DNA from: a virus
Virus record (IMG/VR): IMGVR_UViG_3300021960_000129
Location: 1-47,356 of that record
Length of the DNA: 47,356 bases
Strand: one strand, 5' to 3'
The position numbers and the translations under genes are program-made. The notes beneath the pieces were generated by a model. That model was not told where the DNA came from, did not search any database, and was given only the letters and a program-made list of their open reading frames with translations. Below, one piece after another: positions 16,617-24,358 of the stretch. Numbering within the stretch: the stretch's first letter is position 1; every line of letters begins with the position of its first letter.

Positions 16617-17279
16617 CTAAGTTATTTTCATTAGTTCTTTTGTCATGATATATTCACGAACAAGATCAGATCGTACAATATCTTTCCAAGTAAATTCTAT
16701 TGTTTCAAAGACTGTTAGTTGATCCAGAATGTTAAGAAATTGTATCAACCCATTCTTATCTCTATCCTTTTCAAAATCTGACTGGTAATAATCTCCACAG
16801 AATATCAATTTACAGTTTTCTCCAACACGTGTGATTACTGAATCCAATTCATGAAAGTTTAAATTTTGCATTTCATCAACCAGTACAACACAGTTATCAA
16901 ATGTGGTTCCACGAATAAATGATGTACTTAAAAATTCTGCCTTTCCTTGCAGAACCAATTTAAAATAGGCACCACGTTCATCTATAATTTCACTACATAT
17001 ATCTACATATGGTAATGTATAAGGTGATTCCTTTTCTTCCTTTGTACCAGGAAGGTAACCTATTTCACGAGTTGGTACAATGGACCGAATTATAACAAGT
17101 TTTTCAATTGCATTATCCTTAGCTAATACCTGTTCAAGTGCAAAGTACATACCGAGATATGTTTTGCCAGTACCAGCAGCTCCACTGAGTACAAGGTGTG
17201 AATTATTAGTCCAAGCATCTCTAGCCTTTTTCTGATTATCAGTAAGAGGCTCAAATTCATACATGTCAGAAATTTTCAT
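16617..17279 (-). CDS. phoH: PhoH-like ATPase
   Basis: 220 aa. LSGAAGTGKT (31-40) is the Walker A loop, VVLVDEMQN (about 131-139) Walker B, and LIFCGDYYQSD the following sensor strand; IIRSIVPTREIGYLPGTKEEK is the PhoH-specific segment. Length and motifs match the phage PhoH family, which is widespread in marine phages; its biochemical role is still uncertain (ATPase, possible RNA helicase or nuclease partner). It overlaps the upstream gene by 4 bases. Confidence 0.95.
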   Translation of the reverse strand: MKISDMYEFEPLTDNQKKARDAWTNNSHLVLSGAAGTGKTYLGMYFALEQVLAKDNAIEKLVIIRSIVPTREIGYLPGTKEEKESPYTLPYVDICSEIIDERGAYFKLVLQGKAEFLSTSFIRGTTFDNCVVLVDEMQNLNFHELDSVITRVGENCKLIFCGDYYQSDFEKDRDKNGLIQFLNILDQLTVFETIEFTWKDIVRSDLVREYIMTKELMKIT

Positions 17280-17506
17280 AGATTTATTGAATTACCTCTA
17301 CCAGAATGCTTTTTAATTTGTTTTTTTAGATCAGTAAAACCATCAGGTACTTTCTGTGCTTCACCACCACTTCTGCCTGAAATAATTTTAGGTGTTGCTA
17401 GAACCTGTTTTACGTTTGGATCTTCTAGGATTTTTTGCAGGTCTGTCCACTTGCAATTTACTTTCCACTGGACTCCTTCGCTGTTTTTTAGTGTATATTC
17501 GGGCAT
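17276..17506 (-). CDS. Small protein resembling FmdB-like phage proteins
   Basis: 76 aa. It starts MPEYTLKNSEGVQW with strong GGAAGGAAACCC before the ATG and ends with a GFTDLKKQIKKHSGRGN-type tail. Phage FmdB-like proteins have this plan with a CxxC zinc ribbon; here only one cysteine remains, so no zinc site. It overlaps the preceding gene by 119 bases in another frame. Confidence 0.65.
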   Translation of the reverse strand: MPEYTLKNSEGVQWKVNCKWTDLQKILEDPNVKQVLATPKIISGRSGGEAQKVPDGFTDLKKQIKKHSGRGNSINL

Positions 17507-17777
17507 GGGTTTCCTTCCAATTTTGCCAATTTTCTTCTATATTATGTCTACTAGTTATAACCCAATTTTTGGTTAAATCGCTATATGATTGTATATATCT
17601 TTTGCCAGAAGGTGATTCCATTAAACGTAACCAGACGCCTGGGTTTTTAGGATCTCCTATAATAACCTCATCAATCTTTTTTAAATCAAGATCAAAACCC
17701 AACGCTTTTTTCGAATTTTGAGCAGGAGTTTTCTTCAATGTATTTTTTGATTTTGAAGTTCTTTTTGAGTTTGCCAT
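17388..17777 (-). CDS. Hypothetical basic protein
   Basis: 129 aa with a Lys/Ser-rich N-terminus (MANSKRTSKSKNTLKK) and a central GDPKNPGVWLRLMESPSGKR strand-rich region. AAGGAAATAT precedes the ATG. It overlaps the SprT-like gene by 86 bases and the FmdB-like gene by 119 bases, both out of frame; the terminal RRSKRK-rich tail lies wholly inside the overlap and may be low-value sequence. Confidence 0.6.
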   Translation of the reverse strand: MANSKRTSKSKNTLKKTPAQNSKKALGFDLDLKKIDEVIIGDPKNPGVWLRLMESPSGKRYIQSYSDLTKNWVITSRHNIEENWQNWKETHARIYTKKQRRSPVESKLQVDRPAKNPRRSKRKTGSSNT

Positions 17778-18201
17778 ATATTTCCTTTTCTAAGGCATGT
17801 GCCTCGATTTCCCAAGGGCGATCATCATATTCGATTTCTTGAGTGTTGTAGTGTTCCTTTCCCCATGCTACAGCATAAGAACCAGAAAGGCACCTCATCC
17901 GACGTTGAGCATATTGAGCAACATGAACAAGTTCGTGACATAGTGTGCTGATAAGAACATTGAATGATTTTTTACCAGAGTAATTTAACTCGATGGTAAA
18001 AAATTTAGGAGATGCTGCGTCATCTTCAAGACCACAGTTTCCAAGATTGCCAGTTTTCTTATATAGATCCTTTGTTATCTCTATAGTAATATCAAGAGAA
18101 TTTGCCATGCGCTTTGAAACAAGAGAATCCAAAGCAATAGCAGCAGCCTCTTTAATAAGAGCCTGCTGTTTATAACTGATATGATAACCTTCGATTATCA
18201 T
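17692..18201 (-). CDS. SprT-like zinc metallopeptidase
   Basis: 169 aa from ATG 18201; the frame is open to 18351 but that extension lies inside the neighbouring gene. CHELVHVAQYAQRRM carries HExxH (89-93), and the surrounding helix and the following YAVAWGKEHYNTQEIEYDDRPWEIEAHALEKE contain further ligand candidates (E in WEIEAHA). SprT-type proteins act on DNA-protein crosslinks; the phage role is unknown. The last 86 bases overlap the next gene. Confidence 0.8.
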   Translation of the reverse strand: MIIEGYHISYKQQALIKEAAAIALDSLVSKRMANSLDITIEITKDLYKKTGNLGNCGLEDDAASPKFFTIELNYSGKKSFNVLISTLCHELVHVAQYAQRRMRCLSGSYAVAWGKEHYNTQEIEYDDRPWEIEAHALEKEIYGKLKKNFKIKKYIEENSCSKFEKSVGF

Positions 18202-18202
18202 T

Positions 18203-18448
18203 TTATTTACCTGCAAACAAGGGTTGCATTTTGTTGAATACAACGTTGAAGGCGTTAACCTCATAGATCCAAGTGTCATAGAAGTCATCATCTTCATCTT
18301 CATTGAAACAATGCTCGTTCCACATGTTGTCCATATACTCAAGACCATCAAGCAGACTCTGGCTTTTTACGCCAAGACGTGAGATAATTGATTTTGCCTC
18401 CTCAAAAGTCATTTCGGACATTAGGTTGTGTGCTGGGATTCTAAACAT
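18203..18448 (-). CDS. Hypothetical acidic protein
   Basis: 81 aa with an acidic run NEDEDDDFYDTW around residue 50. It is the first gene after the minus-strand promoter 18474-18502. Family not recognised. Confidence 0.65.
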   Translation of the reverse strand: MFRIPAHNLMSEMTFEEAKSIISRLGVKSQSLLDGLEYMDNMWNEHCFNEDEDDDFYDTWIYEVNAFNVVFNKMQPLFAGK

Positions 18449-18473
18449 GATATTCTCCTCATTTGATATATAG

Positions 18474-18502
18474 AATATACCACAAACAGAGATGTATGTA
18501 AA
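18474..18502 (-). promoter_or_regulatory. Sigma70-type early promoter (left arm of a divergent pair)
   Basis: TTTACA, 17 bp, TATATT on the minus strand, preceded by TAGGGG. Palindrome copy B lies 46 bp upstream of the -35 box and also serves the plus-strand promoter 18580-18608. Confidence 0.88.
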
Positions 18503-18548
18503 CCCCTAAAATACACTTTTTAAAACTTTTTTCTAAAAAAGGCGTAAG

Positions 18549-18566
18549 TGTAACATTTATGATACA
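18549..18566. promoter_or_regulatory. 18-bp palindromic operator-like site, copy B
   Basis: TGTAACATTTATGATACA, identical to copy C at 45173. It lies 46 bp from the -35 box on its left and 13 bp from the plus-strand -35 box on its right. Confidence 0.85.
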
Positions 18567-18579
18567 TACATTTTAGGGG

Positions 18580-18608
18580 TTTACAAAACCAGAAAAGTGT
18601 GGTATAAT
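18580..18608 (+). promoter_or_regulatory. Sigma70-type promoter, plus strand
   Basis: TAGGGG then TTTACA, 17 bp and TATAAT. It is one of only two plus-strand promoters seen, driving the SDR-like gene. Confidence 0.9.
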
Positions 18609-18637
18609 AAAGAGTATAGGTTTGAGGATAGGGATAT

Positions 18638-19078
18638 ATGGAATACTTTATTAATGGTACAAGAAGAGGTCTTGGAAAGTATTGGATTAATCGGTACCCT
18701 AATGAGTGCGTTGCTACTTTAGATGATTGTGAAGTATTTATTAACAATAAACATGATGGGTATCTACAAGTACATCGTCTATATCAGGCTGCAGAACAAG
18801 GTAAGAGAATCATTAACATTGGTTCTGCTGGATCTGATTGGACTAAGGGGTATAAAGACAACTTCCGATATGGTCTAGAAAAGAAACAATTGAGAGATGC
18901 CAATGATGCTCTATTCTGGCAAAACGTGAACACAACCATTATCAACTTTGGCTATTTCGATACAGAGAGATCTGCACATAAGGATGTTCCAAAGATGAGT
19001 CTTAATTATGTCCACGATGTAATTATATGGGTACTAGATCAGCCCCATCGCATTAAAGAAATTACTGTTACTCCCTAA
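18638..19078 (+). CDS. Miniature short-chain dehydrogenase/reductase-like protein
   Basis: 146 aa on the plus strand, against about 250 for a normal SDR. NGTRRGLGK corresponds to TGxxxGxG (cofactor loop), FINNKHDG to NNAG, INIGSAGSDW to the catalytic-Ser strand, YGLEK to YxxxK and INFGYFDTE to the PG..T turn. Only about 30 residues separate the glycine loop from NN, so the second and third strands of the Rossmann fold appear deleted. It has its own promoter and overlaps the minus-strand gene tail-to-tail by 4 bases. NAD(P) binding and activity are uncertain. Confidence 0.8.
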   Translation: MEYFINGTRRGLGKYWINRYPNECVATLDDCEVFINNKHDGYLQVHRLYQAAEQGKRIINIGSAGSDWTKGYKDNFRYGLEKKQLRDANDALFWQNVNTTIINFGYFDTERSAHKDVPKMSLNYVHDVIIWVLDQPHRIKEITVTP

Positions 19079-19245
19079 CTTGCTGTTTTGTGTTCTTGCA
19101 TCTCAAATATTTGATCATCTAGGAATTTTTGCTTTTTGAGCACCTTATACATTCGGTCTGTCTTACCTTGCTTCTTATATCTTTCAGCGTAGTAACCGAG
19201 TTGCTTTGAATCTTTTTTTAGACGATCTATTTGGATTGATAGCAT
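19075..19245 (-). CDS. Hypothetical 56-aa basic coiled-coil protein
   Basis: Frame from ATG 19245 to TAG 19075 (MLSIQIDRLKKDSKQLGYYAE...). Repeated K and hydrophobic spacing suggests one long helix. It lies just after the terminator 19276-19307 and converges with the SDR-like gene. Which promoter drives it is unclear. Confidence 0.6.
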   Translation of the reverse strand: MLSIQIDRLKKDSKQLGYYAERYKKQGKTDRMYKVLKKQKFLDDQIFEMQEHKTAS

Positions 19246-19275
19246 ATATTAGTATCCTTAATGTTAATAGAAATG

Positions 19276-19307
19276 AAAAAGGGACGAGCCACAAAGTGAC
19301 ACGCCCC
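19276..19307 (-). terminator. Intrinsic terminator after the RNase H transcript
   Basis: On the minus strand GGGGCGTGTCAC, loop TTT, GTGGCTCGTCCC (11 of 12 positions pair) followed by TTTTT. It closes the transcript carrying the genes at 20620-19344. Confidence 0.85.
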
Positions 19308-19343
19308 GAAACTAAAAGTATTATCCTTTTTTCCTAGTTGTAC

Positions 19344-19760
19344 TCATATAAGATTTGGAAATACCTCCTTTACAAGTTTGGGTGTTAGTCCTGTTGCTAG
19401 GGTCTTGTCCTTATTGATCATCTTGACCACTAGCTTTGCATCTTCGGGATGAACTGATTCCAGTATCCCCAAGAAGATCTTTTCTCTTTTATAGGCTGGC
19501 ATTTTAGTGCCTGGACCACCTGGGACAAAGAACTTCAACTGCTTGTGCTGCCTCTTCCAGTTGGAAGGTGCGTTGTGTTCTTCGCATGCGGTGTATGGAA
19601 CCTCGCCTTTTGGTAAGAGAAACTCAAGTGAGTCATCGAAGGTTCCTTTGAGAAGATCCTTCATTGCCCATTCATCTTTATTTTCTAGCAAAATATCTTT
19701 CTTAGCGGCTCTTGTTTTAGCCTTGCTCACTGCTTCAAATATTTCATATACGTATTTCAT
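19344..19760 (-). CDS. DUF6433-like protein, resembling the N-terminal region of T4-type DNA ligase
   Basis: 138 aa. The opening (YEIFEAVSKAKTRAAKKDIL, then LKDLLKGTFDDSLEFLLPKG in outline) matches a family of small T4-like marine phage proteins that share the N-terminal helical region of phage ATP-dependent ligases without the catalytic part. Function unknown. Directly follows the RNase H gene, sharing base 19760, in line with a replication role. Confidence 0.6.
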   Translation of the reverse strand: MKYVYEIFEAVSKAKTRAAKKDILLENKDEWAMKDLLKGTFDDSLEFLLPKGEVPYTACEEHNAPSNWKRQHKQLKFFVPGGPGTKMPAYKREKIFLGILESVHPEDAKLVVKMINKDKTLATGLTPKLVKEVFPNLI

Positions 19761-20620
19761 TAAAAAAATTCCTCAACACTACTTATCAATAGTTTACATC
19801 GTTTTGCAACAAGATAGGGAAAGATCATTCCCTTTTTATCGTGTCGACCACTCTGGGATTCAAAGGTATTTATAATCTCAGAACGTGTGGATTCGGGTAA
19901 ATCGTGTTTTTTGTCTGTAAGTGAAACTAATTTCTCGTTACGTAGATAGTTCCGATATATTGTTTCTCCGAGAGCCTTAGGGTCCTCTAGTAAAGCATTG
20001 CGCTTTTTCTTGGATAAAGGTGTTTGCCGTTTGGATTCATTAATAAATGTATCATCATCTGATAGCACATTAGGTACTCCATCACCGGAACAACCTTTTA
20101 GAATATGCTCCATACGGTAACCCTCACCAGAAGGTTCTGCTTTTACAAATTTCTTAGTCACAGGCGAAAACTGTTTTACATTATCATAGACTTGTAGTTG
20201 TTTAAAGTCATGATCACCTGATACAATCATAACAGGTTCATACTTACCAAACTCTTGTGTTTCTTGACACAGTGTAGCAATAACATCGTCTGCTTCACAT
20301 CCCCATTGGTGAATAACACGCCAGTGAAAATTTTCTTGAATCTCCTCACGTACCATATGTATGATACGGAAAACCTCTGTCCAATCAATTGTTGAATCAT
20401 CCCGGTTCTTTTTACGTGCTGCTTTATATTCAGGAAATACATCTTTACGCCAGTTACCACCAGCATCTGATGCAATAACCATTTCACCATATTCCTTAAA
20501 TTTGTGTTTATACATACGGAGCGAATTAAGAATCATGTGCCTAAGAAGGTTTTCATCAGGAGCTAGTTTCTGTACAACGAAGTTACCTATAGCAATAGCG
20601 TTGTAGTCTACAATAATCAT
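19760..20620 (-). CDS. rnh: T4-type RNase H (5'-3' exonuclease / flap endonuclease family)
   Basis: 286 aa (T4 RNase H is 305). VDYNAIAIGN holds the first metal Asp, VIASDAGGNWRK and FPEYKAARKKNR the DNA-contact region, CEADDVIATL the acidic cluster and VSGDHDFKQL the next metal ligands, followed by a helix-hairpin-helix-like CSGDGVPNVLSDDDTF. The enzyme removes RNA primers and flaps during lagging-strand synthesis. First gene after promoter 20647-20675. Confidence 0.93.
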   Translation of the reverse strand: MIIVDYNAIAIGNFVVQKLAPDENLLRHMILNSLRMYKHKFKEYGEMVIASDAGGNWRKDVFPEYKAARKKNRDDSTIDWTEVFRIIHMVREEIQENFHWRVIHQWGCEADDVIATLCQETQEFGKYEPVMIVSGDHDFKQLQVYDNVKQFSPVTKKFVKAEPSGEGYRMEHILKGCSGDGVPNVLSDDDTFINESKRQTPLSKKKRNALLEDPKALGETIYRNYLRNEKLVSLTDKKHDLPESTRSEIINTFESQSGRHDKKGMIFPYLVAKRCKLLISSVEEFF

Positions 20621-20646
20621 AACATACCTCTTTGTTGTTCGGTATT

Positions 20647-20675
20647 ATTATATCATATAATAAAGTATATGTAAA
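20647..20675 (-). promoter_or_regulatory. Sigma70-type early promoter for rnh
   Basis: TTTACA, 17 bp, TATAAT on the minus strand; the -35 region is AGTTG TTTACA rather than the usual AGGGG/AGGTG. No palindrome. It starts 3 bases past the stop of the upstream gene. Confidence 0.85.
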
Positions 20676-20678
20676 CAA

Positions 20679-21104
20679 CTATTTTAAATTTTTTACATGT
20701 GTTCTGTGTATTTTACAATTTATAATGCCGTTATAATATGAATCATCTAACAGAACACGTCTATCAAATTGTTCTTTAGCCTCGAGGTAGGACATTTCAC
20801 CTTTTGCTTTACAGAGATGTAATATTTCACGACTAAAGCTTTTTTCTCCGTGTTCGAGTAATTGTTGCTTGACCTGATCCGAGGATCCATAATAGTCTTG
20901 CCAGTTGGATTCAACGATGCTTCGCCGTTTTCTTGTTTTACCTTTAAGCGGTGCTCTGGTAACCTTCGACCAAAATCCCTTCTTTCCGACATACTTTTTG
21001 TTATTGGTGTTATCGGTAATAACATAAACAAATCCTTGCCATTCTTTTAGTTCATCTTCAGTTGGCTCATATAGTTTATCTTTATAATACCACATTACAC
21101 CCAA
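20679..21104 (-). CDS. GIY-YIG nuclease, Seg-type homing endonuclease-like
   Basis: 141 aa. FVYVITDNTNNKKYVGKK is the GIY...YVG motif; the following R-rich stretch and YYGSS, then SYLEAKEQFDR with the catalytic Glu, complete the domain, ending in NGIINCKIHR. Free-standing enzymes like this occur between T4 genes and can be mobile. It overlaps the upstream gene by 10 bases, so if mobile it is well integrated. It may instead be a repair nuclease. Confidence 0.8.
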   Translation of the reverse strand: MGVMWYYKDKLYEPTEDELKEWQGFVYVITDNTNNKKYVGKKGFWSKVTRAPLKGKTRKRRSIVESNWQDYYGSSDQVKQQLLEHGEKSFSREILHLCKAKGEMSYLEAKEQFDRRVLLDDSYYNGIINCKIHRTHVKNLK

Positions 21105-21682
21105 TCCTTTACAACGTCAAGAGCCTTGTCTAACTGTTTCTCTTTTAAAAACAGAGAACCGACAATCCTATAATCATAAGATTCATTCATCCAACTATGT
21201 GGTATTTTTGTGTTTAATATAATAGGTTGATCAAGCGGCACTTTCTCAAAATCTTTTTCTGTATAACCAAACTGATTGGTCTCCATACCATTCATGGTAA
21301 CGGATTCTTTCCAATCATAATACTTATATTGTCTGTGATAACCAGATAGGAAACAACCTTTTTCTCGATCCACTCTAATAGGAAAGTTTAAGGAATAGTT
21401 TCTTGATTTATCTGTGTGTATATTAGATATACCCGAGCGAGGATCTGATATAAGAAATAAACATTTGTCATATATCAGAGAAGAGTTTATCTCTATTTCT
21501 CTCATAAACATTCGAGCATAACCATCACCAACACAGTCAACTTCATTCGGTTTTGTACGGATGTCGTCTTCACTAAACTCTGATAAAAACACTTCGATTA
21601 AATTGCTAAGAATGTCTACAGGAAACTTAGGTAGATATTGCCATCTAAAATCACTGGGGGACTCAATCATCCCAATCCTCAT
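21095..21682 (-). CDS. Probable 2OG-Fe(II) oxygenase
   Basis: 195 aa. H89-x-D91 (ISNIHTDKSRNYSLNF) and H162 (TKIPHSWMNES) with R172 (YRIVGSLFL) have the order and spacing of a double-stranded beta-helix oxygenase. The substrate is unknown. It overlaps the zinc-ribbon gene by 20 bases and sits in the transcript of the ribonucleotide reductase. Confidence 0.7.
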   Translation of the reverse strand: MRIGMIESPSDFRWQYLPKFPVDILSNLIEVFLSEFSEDDIRTKPNEVDCVGDGYARMFMREIEINSSLIYDKCLFLISDPRSGISNIHTDKSRNYSLNFPIRVDREKGCFLSGYHRQYKYYDWKESVTMNGMETNQFGYTEKDFEKVPLDQPIILNTKIPHSWMNESYDYRIVGSLFLKEKQLDKALDVVKDWV

Positions 21683-21827
21683 CGTCCACTAGCGTTGCCG
21701 CTGTTGCTTCTCCACACATAGGACAGAAGTCAGGGACATCCCCAACTTCTGCTTCACTAAACTTGTGTATAAAACTATCTTCGTTACAGAAACTACAATT
21801 TATTTCATAAATAGTTCTAATTGTCAT
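21663..21827 (-). CDS. 54-aa zinc-ribbon protein
   Basis: Frame from ATG 21827 to TGA 21663. CSFC and CPMC, 22 residues apart, form a four-cysteine zinc ribbon; the tail is acidic (VDDEDWDD). GAGAG lies before the ATG. It sits immediately downstream of the reductase gene. Such ribbons often bind nucleic acid or a protein partner. Confidence 0.75.
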   Translation of the reverse strand: MTIRTIYEINCSFCNEDSFIHKFSEAEVGDVPDFCPMCGEATAATLVDDEDWDD

Positions 21828-21843
21828 GCTCTCTCCTCAGTTA

Positions 21844-24066
21844 TTAAAAGGAGATTTCACATGCTCCACCTTGACATGCTATTGCTCCCATTGTATCTAT
21901 ATCAGTAAACGTCTTCTGCGTTAGCTGATTATCAAAATCAATAGGGTTCAAGTTCTGTTGGATTTTGGTCCACTTGTGTAGTAAGAACACATCTTTCAAA
22001 CAATACTCTGCCTGTTTCATATCGTTCATAAAATAGTTCTCACTGAAGTTATTGAACCTACGTACCCACTCTTTTCTCATATCGGAAACCTCACCACCAA
22101 CAGCATATTGTGCTGCAGATGTTGCTTCCCATAGATCCCTAAACCCTGCCTTATATGTATCAACAATTAAACCACTGGCAAATAGAGATCCTACACCATA
22201 TTCTGAAATGATTTCACCTTCTGACTTGACTTCAGTGTTAGGTGCTTGTGCGAAGTCCTTGTCACCGGATCCAGCAAGGAATGAGATACCAGAGAATGAG
22301 TGACGATTATCAAACACATAATCTTCTACCTCTGTCCACATATGCGGTAGCACTGTAATGGTGTTGGAAACGTTGTGGCGAATGCGTTTGTCTGCGCACT
22401 GCTTTTCATTGGTACCAGCTTCTACCCAGTTCTGTTGTACCAGCTTTACTTTCTCAAGCAAATCAGTGCCCATCAAATCCTCACGATACAGTGAGTTTGC
22501 TGGAGTAATCACAGGGAATGCCACACAATAGTCTGTACCATTGTTTGACCAAACTGATTCATCTACCATGTAAGGGTTAGACTGTGCAATCAACTGAGCA
22601 ACTTCGGACTCCTTATTCAACTGAATGTGGCGAATATAACGTGGTGAGTGTTCTGCATGGATACCAGAAGCAGTCTGTAGAAGCACAGATGCGTTGCCGC
22701 TTGGTTTTACACAAGTGGTACGTGCCGCTGGATTAATACCGATAAGTTTAGCAACATCTTTGTTTACTTTCTTTACGATAGCGGCACCTTCACGCTGTAC
22801 ATCAGCATCAAGCAATACGTCTGGGTTATTCATCCAACCTGTAACCGATACACCAAGCAATGCTTCACGATCAAAGATTTGTTTGGATGTGTCATCAAGG
22901 TATTTAAAATCTGTATAACCAGCTTGTAGTGTACCAAGAATAGAACCAGCACGACAAGCCTTATGGAACTCCTCTGGAGATGTGCACTTCGAGCCATTGA
23001 TCTCTGTTAGGTTACAACCTTGCCAACCAGACTTGCCATCAATCTGTGGATACATACCGATTTCAACACACGGGTTCGTAGTAAAATCTTTATCATCTAC
23101 AAAGTAGAAACCTGGTTCACCAAACTCTTTAATGGATACCATAATCTCTTTAAACTGTTCACGTGTGATTTCATCACGCACAATGACAGCAGAGTTGTTA
23201 GAACGACCACGCTGTGGATTATCAATGAACCAGTTACCAGTTTTAGCTTTGGTCATTTCCTCATCATCTGCCGAAAACAAACAAATTGTAGCAGAACGAC
23301 GAACACCACCAGCAAGCACTGCATCAGCAGCATGCATAGCAATATCGTATACGTCGATAGGACGCAGACGATCTGCACCACCCAAGATACGAGACTGTAC
23401 AAGATGTTCGATCTTGTCGAGTGCCTTACGAAGTGGTTCTGGACCTGGTGCTTTAAATCCACCAGAAATCATAGCACCCTTTGGGCGGATCTGCGATAGG
23501 TCAAAATATACACGACGACCTTCGAAGTCTGGGAACTGACCACCACCTTCAAAGAATGTAGACAACAACACGCCCAGCGCATCTGCCCAACCTTCGATGG
23601 AATCCTCAATAACCCAACCTTTTGCTTGTTTCTTACGATCAGCAATGTTTGGCACTTTAGCTACATGGTGTTTCTGTACAGAGAAGCCAGCACCAGCACC
23701 ACACAATAGGACATAGAACAGTTCGGAAAAGAACCGTGGACGATCTGCATAGGATGATGTACAGTTGTACATACGCATCATGTGCTTCATAATCTGGTCA
23801 CCACCAAACTGCAATGCACGTTGAGCACCAAGAACATACTGTAGCTTGTAGTATGATTCTGCTTCATTGATCAACTGATTCAAGGCAGGTGTCATCTTAT
23901 CTTTGTAGAAGTTTCTATGCATATCCATAACTCGTGTTACAGATTCATCCCATGTTTCGTACCTTTCCTTATCATCATCCCATCGACTGTAGGCTTCATA
24001 AAATTTAGTTTGTGACATGATGTTTCGTGTGTCTGTGTCACGGTTATTAGGTACGACTTTAAGCAT
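21844..24066 (-). CDS. nrdJ: Class II (adenosylcobalamin-dependent) ribonucleotide reductase, monomeric type
   Basis: 740 aa, nearly the length of the monomeric Lactobacillus-type enzyme (739). Visible landmarks are CGAGAGFSVQ, NPCVEIGMYP and GCNLTEING (active-site loop with Cys and Glu), RTTCVKPSGNASVLL and a C-terminal CQGGAC that can serve as the redox-shuttle cysteine pair. It makes deoxyribonucleotides for phage DNA using coenzyme B12, without O2 or a second subunit. GGAG 9 bases before ATG 24066 supports the start. Two promoters and a leader hairpin precede it. Confidence 0.95.
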   Translation of the reverse strand: MLKVVPNNRDTDTRNIMSQTKFYEAYSRWDDDKERYETWDESVTRVMDMHRNFYKDKMTPALNQLINEAESYYKLQYVLGAQRALQFGGDQIMKHMMRMYNCTSSYADRPRFFSELFYVLLCGAGAGFSVQKHHVAKVPNIADRKKQAKGWVIEDSIEGWADALGVLLSTFFEGGGQFPDFEGRRVYFDLSQIRPKGAMISGGFKAPGPEPLRKALDKIEHLVQSRILGGADRLRPIDVYDIAMHAADAVLAGGVRRSATICLFSADDEEMTKAKTGNWFIDNPQRGRSNNSAVIVRDEITREQFKEIMVSIKEFGEPGFYFVDDKDFTTNPCVEIGMYPQIDGKSGWQGCNLTEINGSKCTSPEEFHKACRAGSILGTLQAGYTDFKYLDDTSKQIFDREALLGVSVTGWMNNPDVLLDADVQREGAAIVKKVNKDVAKLIGINPAARTTCVKPSGNASVLLQTASGIHAEHSPRYIRHIQLNKESEVAQLIAQSNPYMVDESVWSNNGTDYCVAFPVITPANSLYREDLMGTDLLEKVKLVQQNWVEAGTNEKQCADKRIRHNVSNTITVLPHMWTEVEDYVFDNRHSFSGISFLAGSGDKDFAQAPNTEVKSEGEIISEYGVGSLFASGLIVDTYKAGFRDLWEATSAAQYAVGGEVSDMRKEWVRRFNNFSENYFMNDMKQAEYCLKDVFLLHKWTKIQQNLNPIDFDNQLTQKTFTDIDTMGAIACQGGACEISF

Positions 24067-24102
24067 TTATTATTCTCCAAAGTATGACGCGCAGAAGCAT
24101 AT

Positions 24103-24124
24103 AGCCGGGATCTGTACCCCGGCT
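24103..24124 (-). promoter_or_regulatory. Leader hairpin of the nrdJ mRNA
   Basis: AGCCGGG and CCCGGCT form a perfect 7-bp GC stem with an 8-base loop, about 36 bases before the nrdJ start and after both promoters. No U-tract follows, so it is not an ordinary terminator. It could stabilise the mRNA or be a binding site; I see no B12-riboswitch consensus. Confidence 0.5.
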
Positions 24125-24165
24125 CTTCTTTAGCAAAGTTGTGATTAATTAGTTTTATTATGTGT

Positions 24166-24194
24166 ATTATATATTACTTTAGGTTTCTTGTAAA
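24166..24194 (-). promoter_or_regulatory. Sigma70-type early promoter for nrdJ, proximal
   Basis: TAGGGG TTTACA, 17 bp, TATAAT on the minus strand, about 100 bases before the nrdJ start. Confidence 0.87.
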
Positions 24195-24242
24195 CCCCTA
24201 ATACCCACTAAATGTAGAAAAAAAATTAATTAATTTTCTATA

Positions 24243-24260
24243 TGTCGCATATATGTTACG
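24243..24260. promoter_or_regulatory. Degenerate copy F of the 18-bp palindrome
   Basis: TGTCGCATATATGTTACG keeps the CAT/ATG core and GT..AC positions but only 5 of 8 arm pairs. It lies 48 bp from the proximal -35 box, off the 2-plus-11n spacing of the others. It may be decayed or unrelated. Confidence 0.4.
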
Positions 24261-24311
24261 GGTTATTAGCCTTAGCCGTTTCTGCTTCTAATGTTTTGAT
24301 TTGTTGGTAGT

Positions 24312-24340
24312 ATTATATATGGTATCTAGCAGTTTGTAAA
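24312..24340 (-). promoter_or_regulatory. Sigma70-type early promoter for nrdJ, distal
   Basis: GGGGA TTTACA, 17 bp, TATAAT on the minus strand, 146 bp upstream of the proximal one. The roughly 290-base gap 24067-24358 holds only these two promoters, the degenerate palindrome and the leader hairpin. Confidence 0.8.
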
Positions 24341-24358
24341 TCCCCATATATGGTATTT

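Noticed and set aside
18202-18351. Longer N-terminus of the SprT-like gene
   Set aside because: Met/Thr/Ser-rich composition mirrors the acidic gene in the other frame; the ATG at 18201 fits the 2-base spacing between genes.
24103-24124. nrdJ leader hairpin as a B12 riboswitch
   Set aside because: The leader is only about 95 bases and lacks a recognisable B12-box; a cobalamin riboswitch needs about 200 bases. Kept as an unassigned hairpin.
24243-24311. Open frame on the minus strand reading IKTLEAETAKANNP upstream of nrdJ
   Set aside because: Eighteen protein-like codons bounded by stops but with no start codon or ribosome site. It may be a gene remnant; not called.
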